From the NCBI RefSeq assembly GCF_018403765.1, contig NZ_BOVQ01000005.1, positions 62,001-126,000 on the forward strand: a DNA stretch of 64,000 bases, in the 5' to 3' direction. The notes below the pieces were generated by a model that was not told the origin of the DNA, made no database searches, and saw only the letters and a program-made list of their open reading frames with translations. The DNA comes from Lactococcus nasutitermitis. Its GTDB lineage: Bacteria; Bacillota; Bacilli; Lactobacillales; Streptococcaceae. Both the position numbers and the translations under genes were made by a program. Positions 48,907 to 57,502 of this stretch are shown in pieces (within the stretch, counting starts at the first letter, position 1; the number at the start of each line of letters is the position of its first letter).

Positions 48907-49206
48907 ATGTTTGAAGAAATGATTGAACAGTTGAGAGATACCGTTCGGGCAACGGTTCTTGAAACGGTACAAGATGCAAATACTGAACAGTATCCCGAAC
49001 TTTTAAACTATTCAATGCTTAAAAAAATGCTTGGAAAAATTGATGATGTAACTTTTGGATTTTATGAAAAAATGCTTGAACCTGCAAAATCTATTTGTGG
49101 TAGTGGTATTACTCGCAAAAGTTATAAATGGTCAAAGGAGTTGGTAATCAAAATTATCAATGATCCACGAAACTTACAATTACAGCGGAAAGGAAAATCA
49201 AAATGA
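48907..49206 (+). CDS. Small early phage protein, DUF771-like
   Basis: A 99-aa helical protein. The LLNYSMLKKMLGKIDDVTFGFYEKMLEP ... KSYKWSKELVIKIINDPRNLQ pattern resembles DUF771 proteins of lactococcal and streptococcal phages, of unknown function. The end overlaps the next gene by 4 bp. Confidence 0.55.
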   Translation: MFEEMIEQLRDTVRATVLETVQDANTEQYPELLNYSMLKKMLGKIDDVTFGFYEKMLEPAKSICGSGITRKSYKWSKELVIKIINDPRNLQLQRKGKSK

Positions 49207-49463
49207 GAAAACTAAAGTTAGTCAGCTTAACAGACGCGTTCAAAATCGCTGATTATGACCGATTAGAGCGCGAAAAAAACACCAAGGCACAAATGCTTAG
49301 TGATTTACAAAATGCTCGTCAGCGTGCAAGAGATGGCCACAATCAACCACGAGCGCAACCGAGTGAAGCCATCGTTCAATACGCAAAAGAGCAGTCTCTG
49401 AGTGAATGGTTCAACAGTTCGCCGTTTATCGGAGAAATAAAAAAAGCTCACACGGTAATGTGA
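49203..49463 (+). CDS. Hypothetical early phage protein
   Basis: An 86-aa charged protein starting in an ATGA overlap. Contains LTDAFKIADYDRLEREKNTKAQMLSDLQNARQRARDGHNQPRAQ. No recognised family. Its stop lies inside the 3' hairpin that follows. Confidence 0.55.
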   Translation: MRKLKLVSLTDAFKIADYDRLEREKNTKAQMLSDLQNARQRARDGHNQPRAQPSEAIVQYAKEQSLSEWFNSSPFIGEIKKAHTVM

Positions 49464-49493
49464 GCTGGTAGAAAATTTTCCTAAAAATTCTAC
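49444..49493. promoter_or_regulatory. Double hairpin in the early operon
   Basis: AGCTCACA-CGGTAA-TGTGAGCT (49444-49465), immediately followed by GGTAGAA ... TTCTACC (49466-49493), then an AT-rich stretch (CTATTATAGCATAAAGG). It could be a processing or attenuation site separating the early leader genes from the replication genes. Confidence 0.55.
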
Positions 49494-49519
49494 CTCTATT
49501 ATAGCATAAAGGAGACATT

Positions 49520-50059
49520 ATGAATAATACAATATTTGAACTCAAATCAAATTATGAGTTCTTGCAGGACCAAATGGAATCTGACCCAGAAAATGAAAAC
49601 TTTGAGATGCTGAAAGATACTTTAGATTCTATTACTGATGAATTTGAAATCAAAGCAGAAAACACAGGCTATGTAATTAAAAATATTATGGCCAAAGCTA
49701 AAGCAAAACGTGAAGTAGCTAAACAATTACAGGCTGAAGCGCAGCTATTGGAAAAGCGAGCTTATTTACTGCTTGACCATATTGGTGAAGCAATGGAAAG
49801 TATGAGTATTTCAAAAATATCTGGTGTAGTTAACACTTTTAAAGTCAATAAATCACAGCGGGTTGTTGTTGATAACATTGAAGAAGTCCCTGAAGAACTT
49901 TGCTCAATCGTGGTCAAGCCAAACCTAACTAAAATTAAGAATTTAATGAAAATTGAAGGAACTGATGAATTTGACTATGCTCATATTGAAAAAATGAAAA
50001 GTATCGGATTGCAGGGTGTGACTTTTTCTGAAACAGCTAAGAAAGCGGTGGACAAATGA
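49520..50059 (+). CDS. Siphovirus Gp157-like protein
   Basis: A 179-aa protein whose central coiled-coil (FEIKAENTGYVIKNIMAKAKAKREVAKQLQAEAQLLEKRAYLLLDHI) and C-terminal NTFKVNKSQRVVVDNIEEVPEEL match the Gp157 family of streptococcal and lactococcal phages. Role unknown, found beside recombination genes. AAAGGAGAC upstream; 4-bp overlap with the next gene. Confidence 0.75.
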   Translation: MNNTIFELKSNYEFLQDQMESDPENENFEMLKDTLDSITDEFEIKAENTGYVIKNIMAKAKAKREVAKQLQAEAQLLEKRAYLLLDHIGEAMESMSISKISGVVNTFKVNKSQRVVVDNIEEVPEELCSIVVKPNLTKIKNLMKIEGTDEFDYAHIEKMKSIGLQGVTFSETAKKAVDK

Positions 50060-50775
50060 AAATAACTAAAGCGACTGACTTGAGTCGAACCAATAACTGG
50101 CGAATCTTAATTTATGGAAAAGCAGGACTTGGTAAAACTTCACAAATCAAACATTTAAAAGGGAATACCATTGTCTTATCTATGGATAATTCTCACAAGG
50201 TTCTTGAAGGAATTCCAAATGTTGATGTAAGAACCATTGATGATGAAGGAAGAATCTCATTTGATAGGGAGCATCCATCTGAAGATATTAATATCTTTTT
50301 GAAAGAAATTGATGAAGTCTTAAATCAATACGACAACTTAGTAATTGATAATATCTCAAGCCTACAGTCTGATTGGTTCATTGAACAAGGCCGAAAATCA
50401 AAAAATGGTATTAGTAACGAATTGCAACATTATTCTCAATGGACTAACTACTTTTTAAGAATACTAACAGCGATTTATAGCAAGCCAATCAATATCTATG
50501 TGACAGCTTGGGAAGATACGCATGAGTTGAATTTAGAAACTGGTCAAATCATTACACAGTATGTTCCACAAATAAGAACTTCCGTTTTAAACCAATTGCT
50601 AGGCCTGACAGATTTAGTTGGTCGAATCATCGTCAATTCAAAAACAGGTTCACGAGGTTTAATTCTTGAAGGTAGTGAGAGAACTTATGCCAAGAATCGA
50701 CTAGATGATAGAACAGCTTGTAAGATTGAAGATTTATTTAACTTCGGAGGTGAAACGCCAGATGAAACTACGTGA
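50056..50775 (+). CDS. Sak4-like RecA-fold ATPase
   Basis: A 239-aa ATPase: Walker A IYGKAGLGKTSQI (about 20-32), Walker B LVIDNISSL, and VYVTAWEDTHELN. Proteins of this type (Sak4 / phage AAA) assist single-strand annealing or recombination and usually pair with a single-strand-binding protein; the DUF669 gene downstream fits that place. Its end overlaps the helicase gene. Confidence 0.8.
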   Translation: MKITKATDLSRTNNWRILIYGKAGLGKTSQIKHLKGNTIVLSMDNSHKVLEGIPNVDVRTIDDEGRISFDREHPSEDINIFLKEIDEVLNQYDNLVIDNISSLQSDWFIEQGRKSKNGISNELQHYSQWTNYFLRILTAIYSKPINIYVTAWEDTHELNLETGQIITQYVPQIRTSVLNQLLGLTDLVGRIIVNSKTGSRGLILEGSERTYAKNRLDDRTACKIEDLFNFGGETPDETT

Positions 50776-52108
50776 TTATCAAGAAGAATTAGTTGAATCA
50801 ATTAAAAGCTCATTCTTAAAAGGTAATCGCTCAATCATTGTACAAAGTCCACCACGTTCTGGAAAAACAGTTGTGATGGCTGATATTTCCAAAGGGGCTA
50901 CTGATAAGAAAAATCATGTTTTATTCTTTAGTCATCGAAAAGAAATTAATGACCAAGTTGTTAAAACTTTTGAGTTAAATCAGGTAAATATGGAATATGT
51001 CACGATTGGAAGTGTTCAGTCATTAGTTAGGAAAATTGATGAACTTCCACCACCTGAAATCATTCTGGTAGATGAAGCGCATCATATCAAAGCTAATAGT
51101 TATAAAAAAATACTGGAAGCTTTCCCTAATGCATTAAAGTTATTCTTTACTGGAACGCCTATTCGTTTGAATGGTCAAGGTTTTGAAGATATGGCTGATG
51201 ATTTAATAACAGGAAAGTCTATCAAGTGGCTGCAAGAACACGGGAATATTGCCCCGTTCAAATACTATGCACCAAATATCATTGATACTTCACAGCTTAA
51301 AAAAACAAGTGGTGATTTTACACAAAAGTCAATGGATGAAGCTTTTAAAAGAGCGATTTATGGAGATGTTATTGCTCACTACAATAAACTATCCAAAGAT
51401 AAGCAGGCCATCTGTTACGCTCACAATGTAGCAACTGCACAACATATTTCAGAGGAATTTAATCAAGCTGGAATAACTGCAGAAGTGGTTCATGGTAAAA
51501 CTCCGAAATCTGAACGTGTAGCTATCATGAATAAATTTAGAGCTGGTGACATATTAGTTCTGATTAACGTTGAATTATTTACTGAAGGAGTTGATTTACC
51601 CGATGTGACGACTTGCATTATGTTAAGACCAACTCAGTCACTCAGTTTATTCTTACAATTTGCAATGAGACCATTGAATCCTAAAACTGGTAAAACAGCG
51701 ATTCTGATTGACCACGTTGGAAATTATACAAGACATGGCTTACCTAATGAGGATAGAGAATGGATGCTCAGCGGTATTTCAAAAAAGCGTTCCGAGTATA
51801 ATACAAAAGGAGAGCTAACTATCAAACAATGTGAAATATGTTTCGGATGTTTTGATAGTTCAAATACACGGGTTTGTCCATACTGTGGTCATGAGCCTGG
51901 ATTAACTGAGCGAGAGCTTGAAAATATTAAAGAAATTGAACTTCAAGAAATAATAGAAGCAAAAGTTCAAAAATTAAAAACACGAGTGTCCACCTATATC
52001 AGTCCTGATATGTGTGAAAGTGTTGATGAACTCGTTGAATTTAAAAATCAACATAATTATAAAAATGGTTGGGTTTTCCAACAACAAAAATTGAGAGGGT
52101 GGCTTTAG
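50762..52108 (+). CDS. DEAD/DEAH-box helicase
   Basis: A 448-aa SF2 helicase: Q-motif RDYQEELV, Walker A SPPRSGKTVVMA, DEAH box ILVDEAHHIKA, FTGTPIRLNG (motif III), and motifs V-VI GVDLPDVTTCIMLRPTQS and FLQFAMRPL. The C-terminus has a CEICFGC ... CPYCG zinc ribbon. ATG at 50762 after GGAGGTG, overlapping the previous gene. Part of the replication module. Confidence 0.92.
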   Translation: MKLRDYQEELVESIKSSFLKGNRSIIVQSPPRSGKTVVMADISKGATDKKNHVLFFSHRKEINDQVVKTFELNQVNMEYVTIGSVQSLVRKIDELPPPEIILVDEAHHIKANSYKKILEAFPNALKLFFTGTPIRLNGQGFEDMADDLITGKSIKWLQEHGNIAPFKYYAPNIIDTSQLKKTSGDFTQKSMDEAFKRAIYGDVIAHYNKLSKDKQAICYAHNVATAQHISEEFNQAGITAEVVHGKTPKSERVAIMNKFRAGDILVLINVELFTEGVDLPDVTTCIMLRPTQSLSLFLQFAMRPLNPKTGKTAILIDHVGNYTRHGLPNEDREWMLSGISKKRSEYNTKGELTIKQCEICFGCFDSSNTRVCPYCGHEPGLTERELENIKEIELQEIIEAKVQKLKTRVSTYISPDMCESVDELVEFKNQHNYKNGWVFQQQKLRGWL

Positions 52109-52125
52109 CCACATGGTAATAAAAA

Positions 52126-52578
52126 ATGTTTGAAATTGATTATGATAAAGCATCAGAATTTGGGAATATTGTAGATGGTGTTTATGAAGTAACTATTGAA
52201 CACTCTATGGAAAAAACAACTCCAAATGGAGCTGATTATCTTGATATTCCGCTTCGTATTCGTACTGATTTTGACCAACATCATAAAAATAGTGTTATTT
52301 TCCATAAAATTTGGCAGAAGAAAGAAGATGGGAAATATCCTCAAGGCTCTATTATGAATCTTGCTAAACAAGCTGGAATTCCAAATGGTACAAAATTTAA
52401 GAGCCTAGACGACTATCTTGGCATGCTTGAAGGAAAAGCTTTAAAAGTTACAGTCAAAAATGAAACAAGCGAATCTAACGGTAAGACTTACGAAAACTTG
52501 AATGTTAAAAAAATGGAAACCAGTATGCTTGCCGCTCAAAGTGCTCCAGAAATTGATGATGACGATTTGCCTTTCTAA
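52126..52578 (+). CDS. DUF669 protein (probable single-strand DNA-binding)
   Basis: A 150-aa protein of the DUF669 family: YEVTIEHSMEKTTPNGADYLDIPLRIRTDFDQ and GKALKVTVKNETSESNGKTYENLNVKKM, ending in an acidic tail EIDDDDLPF like that of SSB proteins. It lies between helicase and primase. Confidence 0.8.
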   Translation: MFEIDYDKASEFGNIVDGVYEVTIEHSMEKTTPNGADYLDIPLRIRTDFDQHHKNSVIFHKIWQKKEDGKYPQGSIMNLAKQAGIPNGTKFKSLDDYLGMLEGKALKVTVKNETSESNGKTYENLNVKKMETSMLAAQSAPEIDDDDLPF

Positions 52579-52580
52579 CT

Positions 52581-53387
52581 ATGGAAAATATAATGCTTGA
52601 GACAGCCTTGCGTTATAAGAAACTTGGGATATCAATACTTCCAGTTTCTCGTGATAAAAAGCCAATGATAGAATTTGCGGATCGTGAGCCACTGACAGAG
52701 GATGAAATCAAAGCTTTTTGGAAACAAAACCCTACAGCAAATTTAGCCATGAAGTGCGATAAATTCGTTGTGGTAGACGTTGATGTTCATAATGATATAA
52801 ACGGCTATGAATACATTCAACCGCTGTTAGATGAAGAATGGTGGAAGCCTACATTATCACAAACAACGGCGAGTGGCGGGAAACAATACTTTTTCTTGAA
52901 ACGTGAAGATATGGCCGTGACTCAACGCATTGGATTTCTAAAAGGAGTTGACATCAAGGCCCACGAAAACAATTATGTTGTGATTCCACCTAGCGTTACC
53001 AGAAAAGGACAGTACAAATGGGATAATCAGTTGCCAATTATTACTGCACCTAAAGAACTGATTCGAGAAATCATGAAAAATCGTGATAACTATACACATT
53101 ATGATTTTTCGGGATTTACAACAAGTGGGAGCAGCAAAACTTCCCAATTATTTGAAACGATTGTTCATGGTTTAGGAGATAGTGGTGGCAGAAATGATGC
53201 TTTAGCTCGATTTATAGGAGGCTTGTTTTTAAGAAATGTGGATTTTGATGTGGTTTATCAATTAGCTAAACAAGCTAATTTTGCCACAAGTGATCCATTG
53301 GAAGATAAAGAGTTTGAAAGGACTTTTGAAAGTATGTTTAGGAAGGAGATGAGGCGAAGAAATGGAATTCGAAGCGATGAAGGCTGA
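52581..53387 (+). CDS. Bifunctional primase-polymerase (Prim-Pol) domain protein
   Basis: A 268-aa protein with the archaeal/phage Prim-Pol fold: LPVSRDKKPMIEFADREPLTEDEI, catalytic acids in FVVVDVDVHND, SGGKQYFFLKRE and GVDIKAHENNYVVIPPSV. It synthesises primers for phage replication. No clear ribosome site; ATG two bases after the previous stop suggests coupling. It overlaps the helicase gene by 26 bp. Confidence 0.88.
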   Translation: MENIMLETALRYKKLGISILPVSRDKKPMIEFADREPLTEDEIKAFWKQNPTANLAMKCDKFVVVDVDVHNDINGYEYIQPLLDEEWWKPTLSQTTASGGKQYFFLKREDMAVTQRIGFLKGVDIKAHENNYVVIPPSVTRKGQYKWDNQLPIITAPKELIREIMKNRDNYTHYDFSGFTTSGSSKTSQLFETIVHGLGDSGGRNDALARFIGGLFLRNVDFDVVYQLAKQANFATSDPLEDKEFERTFESMFRKEMRRRNGIRSDEG

Positions 53388-54816
53388 ATATAATGAATCA
53401 AAGAAAATTGTTAGCTTTCCTACCAATGAAATTACAAGTCTCAGAGATCTGAGAAATAATTTCAAAAGATTTAGAGAGTTTTATCTTGAAGATAACGATA
53501 AAGCCAAAAGTGTTCCTCCACTCGTTGTTGCGACAAAAATGCAAGAACACATGACAATTGTAAAAGTTAACGATCGTTTGTCTGTTTATAACATTGACAA
53601 GGGAATTTATGAAACACGAGCAGATTTCTTTCATAATGTAATTTTCTGGCTTGAGCCTAGTTTTTCGGAAGCAAAGTCAAATCAAGTCATCTTTCATCTT
53701 AAAAATATGGCGAAAGAAGTTGAAAGTACAGCAAGTCGTGATTTAGTACCTGTGAAAAATGGCATCTATAATAAGAAAATAAAAAAATTAGAGTCGTTTT
53801 CTAACCGATATGTTTTCACTTCAACGATTGAAACGGAATATATCGAAGAAATCGAAGCACCTAATATCAATGGTTGGAATGTGGACGATTGGTTACTTGA
53901 TTTAATGAGTGGAGATGAAGACCTTGTTAAATTATTATGGCAAGTCATCTCAGCAAGTTTAAATGGTAACTACTCTTATCGTAAGTCTATCTGGTTTGTC
54001 GGTGAAGGAAATGATGGTAAAGGAACTTTACAACAATTAATCAGTAATTTAGTTGGATTGCAAAATGTAGCAAGTTTGAAAATCAATCAGTTTTCTGAAC
54101 GCTTCACCCTCTCAATGATTGAAGGTAAGACTGTGATTATTGGTGACGATGTTCAAGCTGGATTATATATTGATGACAGTTCAAATTTTAATAGTGTAGT
54201 CACTGGTGAGCCTGTATTTGTCGAAGAAAAAGGAAAGCAACCTTATGTTTCGTTTTATAAAAAGACGGTCATTCAATCTACAAATGGATTGCCTAAAGTC
54301 AGAAATAAAACAAACGGAACCTATCGGCGTTTCTTAATTATTCCTTTTAGAAAAACATTTTCTGCTAAAGACGACAACTGGGCAATTAAAGATGATTACA
54401 TTTTCCGTGAAGAAGTCCTTCAATACGTTTTAAAAAAAGCTATTGAATTAAACTTTGAACGATTTGATGAACCGCAAGCAACAAAAGTGATGATGCAGGA
54501 ATTCAAAGAAAAGAACAACTCAATTATTGAATTTGTCAATGAGTGGTTTCCTCAATTTAAATCAAGTGTGCTGCCTGTTCGTTTCTTATGGTGGCTCTAT
54601 CAAGAGTGGTGTAGAGATTCGGGTTATACATCTTTAGCTAAAAGACAGTTTGAATTAGAAGTCCCTAAACATGTATCTAATGAATGGGAAAAGAAAACAG
54701 TAAGACCAAAAGATTTTATGCCAAATGAAGATATTCCAAATTATTATATTGGTTTCCGTTGGGATAATGAAGATAAAGAAAAAACATCTAAATGTTTTGT
54801 AAAACTGTTACCGTAG
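53362..54816 (+). CDS. P4/D5-type phage replication helicase
   Basis: A 484-aa SF3-like helicase: a D5_N domain (about 100-190), Walker A WFVGEGNDGKGTL (about 213-225), Walker B VIIGDDVQ, and QSTNGLPKVRNKTNGTYRRFLIIPF (motif C and arginine finger). P4 alpha-type helicases bind iterons at the origin; iteron-like GTTACCGT repeats begin at its last codons (54807). It works with the Prim-Pol protein encoded just upstream. Confidence 0.92.
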   Translation: MEFEAMKAEYNESKKIVSFPTNEITSLRDLRNNFKRFREFYLEDNDKAKSVPPLVVATKMQEHMTIVKVNDRLSVYNIDKGIYETRADFFHNVIFWLEPSFSEAKSNQVIFHLKNMAKEVESTASRDLVPVKNGIYNKKIKKLESFSNRYVFTSTIETEYIEEIEAPNINGWNVDDWLLDLMSGDEDLVKLLWQVISASLNGNYSYRKSIWFVGEGNDGKGTLQQLISNLVGLQNVASLKINQFSERFTLSMIEGKTVIIGDDVQAGLYIDDSSNFNSVVTGEPVFVEEKGKQPYVSFYKKTVIQSTNGLPKVRNKTNGTYRRFLIIPFRKTFSAKDDNWAIKDDYIFREEVLQYVLKKAIELNFERFDEPQATKVMMQEFKEKNNSIIEFVNEWFPQFKSSVLPVRFLWWLYQEWCRDSGYTSLAKRQFELEVPKHVSNEWEKKTVRPKDFMPNEDIPNYYIGFRWDNEDKEKTSKCFVKLLP

Positions 54817-55036
54817 TTACCGTTTGTTACCGTGCTAAAAAAGAATGGTAACACTAACAAACCCTTTATTTATCTATATTCTTATTACTTGTTACTCTTG
54901 TTTCTATTGAATATAAGAAATAGTAAATAAAAAGAATAAATATATAAATAAAAAGGAGTATGAAATGGCGGTAACAACAGTAACAAGGTAACACCCCTTT
55001 AAATAAAAGGAATAAAACTGTTACCGTAGTTACCGT
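54807..55036. other. Putative phage replication origin with GTTACCGT iterons
   Basis: Five copies of GTTACCGT (54807, 54816, 54826, 55020, 55029) and inverted GGTAAC copies (54847, 54970, 54987) flank an AT-rich stretch (about 54855-54955). The first three repeats are spaced 9-10 bp apart, one helical turn. A short ORF reading MAVTTVTR with a fair ribosome site (54965-54991) lies inside but is made of repeat sequence. Location next to the P4/D5-type helicase supports an origin. Confidence 0.6.
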
Positions 55037-55045
55037 ACTAAACTT

Positions 55046-55372
55046 ATGAAGTCAGAACATCAAGTCCAATCAGAAATAATGCTTGCAGTATCGCAAGCTG
55101 GAAATAAAATATTTCGTAGTAATGTCGGGAAAGTACAAACGATTGACGGTCGTTGGTTTGATACAGGATTACCAAAAGGTCATGCGGACTTGTATGGTTT
55201 TCGCCCAGACGGTCAAGTATTTTACATTGAAGTAAAAAACAATAAAGGTCGAGTGAGACCAGAGCAAAAATTATTTTTAGAAACAATGCGAAAAAATGGC
55301 GCACTTGCAGGAATTGCACGGAGCGTTGAAGATGCAATGGAGATTATAAATGGAAAAAAACACGGAAGCTGA
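55046..55372 (+). CDS. VRR-NUC nuclease
   Basis: A 108-aa PD-(D/E)xK-type nuclease: SEHQVQSEIMLAV, GLPKGHADLYGF and VFYIEVKNNKGRVRPEQKLFLETMRKNGALAGIARSVEDAM are the VRR-NUC motifs with catalytic Asp, Glu and Lys. These phage proteins act on branched DNA, possibly as a resolvase. No strong ribosome site. Overlaps the next small gene. Confidence 0.88.
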   Translation: MKSEHQVQSEIMLAVSQAGNKIFRSNVGKVQTIDGRWFDTGLPKGHADLYGFRPDGQVFYIEVKNNKGRVRPEQKLFLETMRKNGALAGIARSVEDAMEIINGKKHGS

Positions 55373-55517
55373 TGAATTAGCAGAATTAATATGTAAAAGT
55401 GGCAGATTCTCAATACATTGGCAAAGGGTCTTTATAAGTTTATTGGATTTAAACAAAGAAGAATTGTCCGAGATTATTGCCATTGCTGCAATGATGCAAA
55501 GTTTTAAGAAAAAATAA
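55350..55517 (+). CDS. Small hypothetical phage protein
   Basis: A 55-aa protein (MEKNTEADELAELICKSGRF ... LSEIIAIAAMMQSFKKK) starting inside the VRR-NUC gene. Helical, acidic N-terminus and basic end. Unknown function. Confidence 0.5.
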   Translation: MEKNTEADELAELICKSGRFSIHWQRVFISLLDLNKEELSEIIAIAAMMQSFKKK

Positions 55518-55521
55518 TAAT

Positions 55522-55594
55522 CACTAGGGTGTTGTAGCAAAGAACTTAATACAGTCGGTATGGTAATGAAGCCCTAGTGTAGGTACAGCACCGA
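55522..55594 (+). other. Structured intergenic RNA candidate
   Basis: CACTAGGG (55522-55529) is complementary to CCCTAGTG (55572-55579), and GGTGTTGTA (55528-55536) to TACAGCACC (55584-55592, one G-U). The pairs cross, so they form a pseudoknot or two alternative states. It lies just before the ribosome site of the DUF1642-like gene. Confidence 0.45.
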
Positions 55595-55620
55595 TAGCCC
55601 TTTAATTTTGAGGAGAATAA

Positions 55621-56124
55621 ATGACAGAAAAACTAAAACGCCCAGAGCTGTTAAGAGTTTTGGGAACGAAAAAACAACTTGAGCAGTACATTGAACAAGC
55701 AGAGGATTACATGGATACGCTGGAAGAAGAAAATAAGCGGTTGAAATCTGAACAGTTAGTTATTGATTTGCCAGTTGTTCCGCAATTTGTGGCAGAATTT
55801 CTGGAAGAAAACGATGACTGTGACATCCAAGAGTTATTTGAAATTGAACATTTTGAACTTGATTCAAAAAACGTAGAAAAATCTCTCAACTGGCGGGAAA
55901 AGTTTCCAAATGAGTTTGCACTTGCTAAAGTAATTGGTTATGAGGTGAAAGAGAAGAAATATGAGCTTCAATTTCCAAGAATTGGAACATTTAATGACTA
56001 TGCAAGCAATCTAAAGTCTTCTCTTGGATACGCAAGTGTGATTGAAGCTGGCTACACAGAAGCAGAAATCAAAGCGATTGACGAGCGCTACTTGGAGTTT
56101 GCGGTGGAGGTTAAAGATGAGTGA
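55621..56124 (+). CDS. DUF1642-like phage protein
   Basis: A 167-aa acidic protein: coiled-coil start (KKQLEQYIEQAEDYMDTLEEENKRLKSEQ), then VPQFVAEFLEENDDCDIQELF and the repeat-like YASNLKSSLGYASVIEAGYTEAEIKAIDERY, which resembles DUF1642 of lactococcal phages. GAGGAG upstream. The end overlaps the next gene by 8 bp. Confidence 0.65.
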   Translation: MTEKLKRPELLRVLGTKKQLEQYIEQAEDYMDTLEEENKRLKSEQLVIDLPVVPQFVAEFLEENDDCDIQELFEIEHFELDSKNVEKSLNWREKFPNEFALAKVIGYEVKEKKYELQFPRIGTFNDYASNLKSSLGYASVIEAGYTEAEIKAIDERYLEFAVEVKDE

Positions 56125-56284
56125 AAAAAATTTATCTGATTGGATTGAACGCCAACGAAAACGGTTTTCGTATGATTTAGAACAAGTAAAAAAGAATCCA
56201 CACACGCTTAATTCGTTAATCGAAGAAGTAAGAATAGGAGGTATGTTGGAAGTATTAAACAGATTGTCGCATGATTTTTTATGA
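56117..56284 (+). CDS. Small phage protein
   Basis: A 55-aa basic helical protein (MSEKNLSDWIERQRKRFSYD ... MLEVLNRLSHDFL). ATG at 56117 after GTGGAGG within the previous gene. No recognised family. Confidence 0.6.
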   Translation: MSEKNLSDWIERQRKRFSYDLEQVKKNPHTLNSLIEEVRIGGMLEVLNRLSHDFL

Positions 56285-56323
56285 CGATTTTCACGAGAAA
56301 ATCAAGATGTTAGGAGAAAAGAA

Positions 56324-56593
56324 ATGACGATTAAAATTTATAAAGTATCAGTTTCAGAAAGGATACAGGACGAGTTTGAAAGTTGGAGTGATTTTATTAA
56401 AAACGTAAAGTATAAGTCGGAAGAGGTAGAAATGGTAAGACTTGATGACCTGAACGAATTATTTGGCGAAATGGCGCCGTACGAAGAACCAGAACCAGAA
56501 GACGAAGGAAAATCATTCGATGACTTTGACGCTGGATTTGATAGTGGGTGGAAAGGTGCTATTGAAGACATACAGGAGGAGCTAGGACTATGA
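56324..56593 (+). CDS. Small acidic phage protein
   Basis: An 89-aa protein with an acidic stretch EEPEPEDEGKSFDDFDAG in the second half. GAGAAAAGAA upstream. Unknown function; it overlaps the next gene by 4 bp (ATGA). Confidence 0.6.
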   Translation: MTIKIYKVSVSERIQDEFESWSDFIKNVKYKSEEVEMVRLDDLNELFGEMAPYEEPEPEDEGKSFDDFDAGFDSGWKGAIEDIQEELGL

Positions 56594-56700
56594 GCATACA
56601 CGGAATTGAGCCGATTAGAATTTATCGTTATTCTGATATTGCAGGTAGAGACCTTTACACTCGTGAGCAGGTCAAAATGGCTGGGGCTGGAGTCCAGTAA
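56590..56700 (+). CDS. Very small phage protein
   Basis: A 36-aa ORF (MSIHGIEPIRIYRYSDIAGR ...) with AGGAGGAG upstream and an ATGA overlap with the preceding gene. The strong ribosome site and coupling argue that it is real. Confidence 0.5.
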   Translation: MSIHGIEPIRIYRYSDIAGRDLYTREQVKMAGAGVQ

Positions 56701-56727
56701 AAACAGATATGATAGAGAGTTTCATAA

Positions 56728-56991
56728 ATGGAAAATAAAACATTTTATATTCATGACGATAAAACAAATCAATATCTCATTCATTACGAACATAATGATA
56801 ATTTCGGTTATCATGAGGGTTATGTGTGGGTTACTTGGTATGATTTTGAAGAAATGAAGAGATATACAGATGATTGGTATTTTTATGCTGATGACACAGA
56901 ACTTTTAGAACGTTATGAAAAATTCGTGAAATTCTTTGATGACGAGAAAGACATTAAAATCCATAAGACAGGAGTAATTGAAATTGATTAA
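56728..56991 (+). CDS. Hypothetical phage protein
   Basis: An 87-aa aromatic-rich acidic protein (DNFGYHEGYVWVTWYDFEEM, DDWYFYADDTELLERYEKF). Unknown family; typical of accessory early genes. Confidence 0.6.
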   Translation: MENKTFYIHDDKTNQYLIHYEHNDNFGYHEGYVWVTWYDFEEMKRYTDDWYFYADDTELLERYEKFVKFFDDEKDIKIHKTGVIEID

Positions 56992-57250
56992 AACGAAACT
57001 ACAAATTAAGCGAGAAGAAAAGGGGCTGACGGTTGGAGAGTTGGCACATACAATTGTTTATGTATTGGCTACTTCTAAAAATACTCCTGCTCCAAGAGTA
57101 TATATATCTGACAGTGCCTTTTCAACATGGTATCGGTGGATTTATCAACTAGAAGAAGGAACCCACTCTAATAATTGGGGCGCAGCACAAAAGTTAGAAG
57201 ATATTGCCAAAGCCCTCAACTGCGCCGTGGAGGACCTAACAGAGGATTAG
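56984..57250 (+). CDS. XRE-like small DNA-binding protein
   Basis: An 88-aa protein from a TTG at 56984 (GGAG nine bases upstream; TTG at 56978 is the alternative). The KTKLQIKREEKGLTVGELAHTI ... WGAAQKLEDIAKALNCAVEDLTED layout is that of an XRE helix-turn-helix with an insertion of about 30 aa in the middle. Probably a minor phage regulator. Confidence 0.55.
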   Translation: MIKTKLQIKREEKGLTVGELAHTIVYVLATSKNTPAPRVYISDSAFSTWYRWIYQLEEGTHSNNWGAAQKLEDIAKALNCAVEDLTED

Positions 57251-57253
57251 AAA

Positions 57254-57502
57254 ATGACCCCAAAAAGAAAAATCGTAATGAAAAGCAGTACAGACCTTGA
57301 TTTTTATACCGCGGATGGTCCACGTTGTCCATATTGTGGATATAAAATTGAATTTGACGGAACAGAAGAATTTATGTTTGACGATGATAATGAAGAAGAA
57401 TGTCCAGAATGTGAAGGGGTGTTTACATGGATAGCCAGCACTCCTACGGTTTATTTTGAGACAAACTTTCCAAACGATGTGGAGGATTTGATTGATGATT
57501 GA
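57254..57502 (+). CDS. Small zinc-ribbon phage protein
   Basis: An 82-aa protein with CPYCG (about 25-29) and CPECEG (about 53-58), a zinc ribbon, separated by an acidic loop. Found often in phage early regions; role unknown. Confidence 0.65.
   Translation: MTPKRKIVMKSSTDLDFYTADGPRCPYCGYKIEFDGTEEFMFDDDNEEECPECEGVFTWIASTPTVYFETNFPNDVEDLIDD

Noticed and set aside
54965-54991. Mini-ORF MAVTTVTR with a fair ribosome site
   Set aside because: Composed of origin repeats; better explained as repeat sequence than as a gene.
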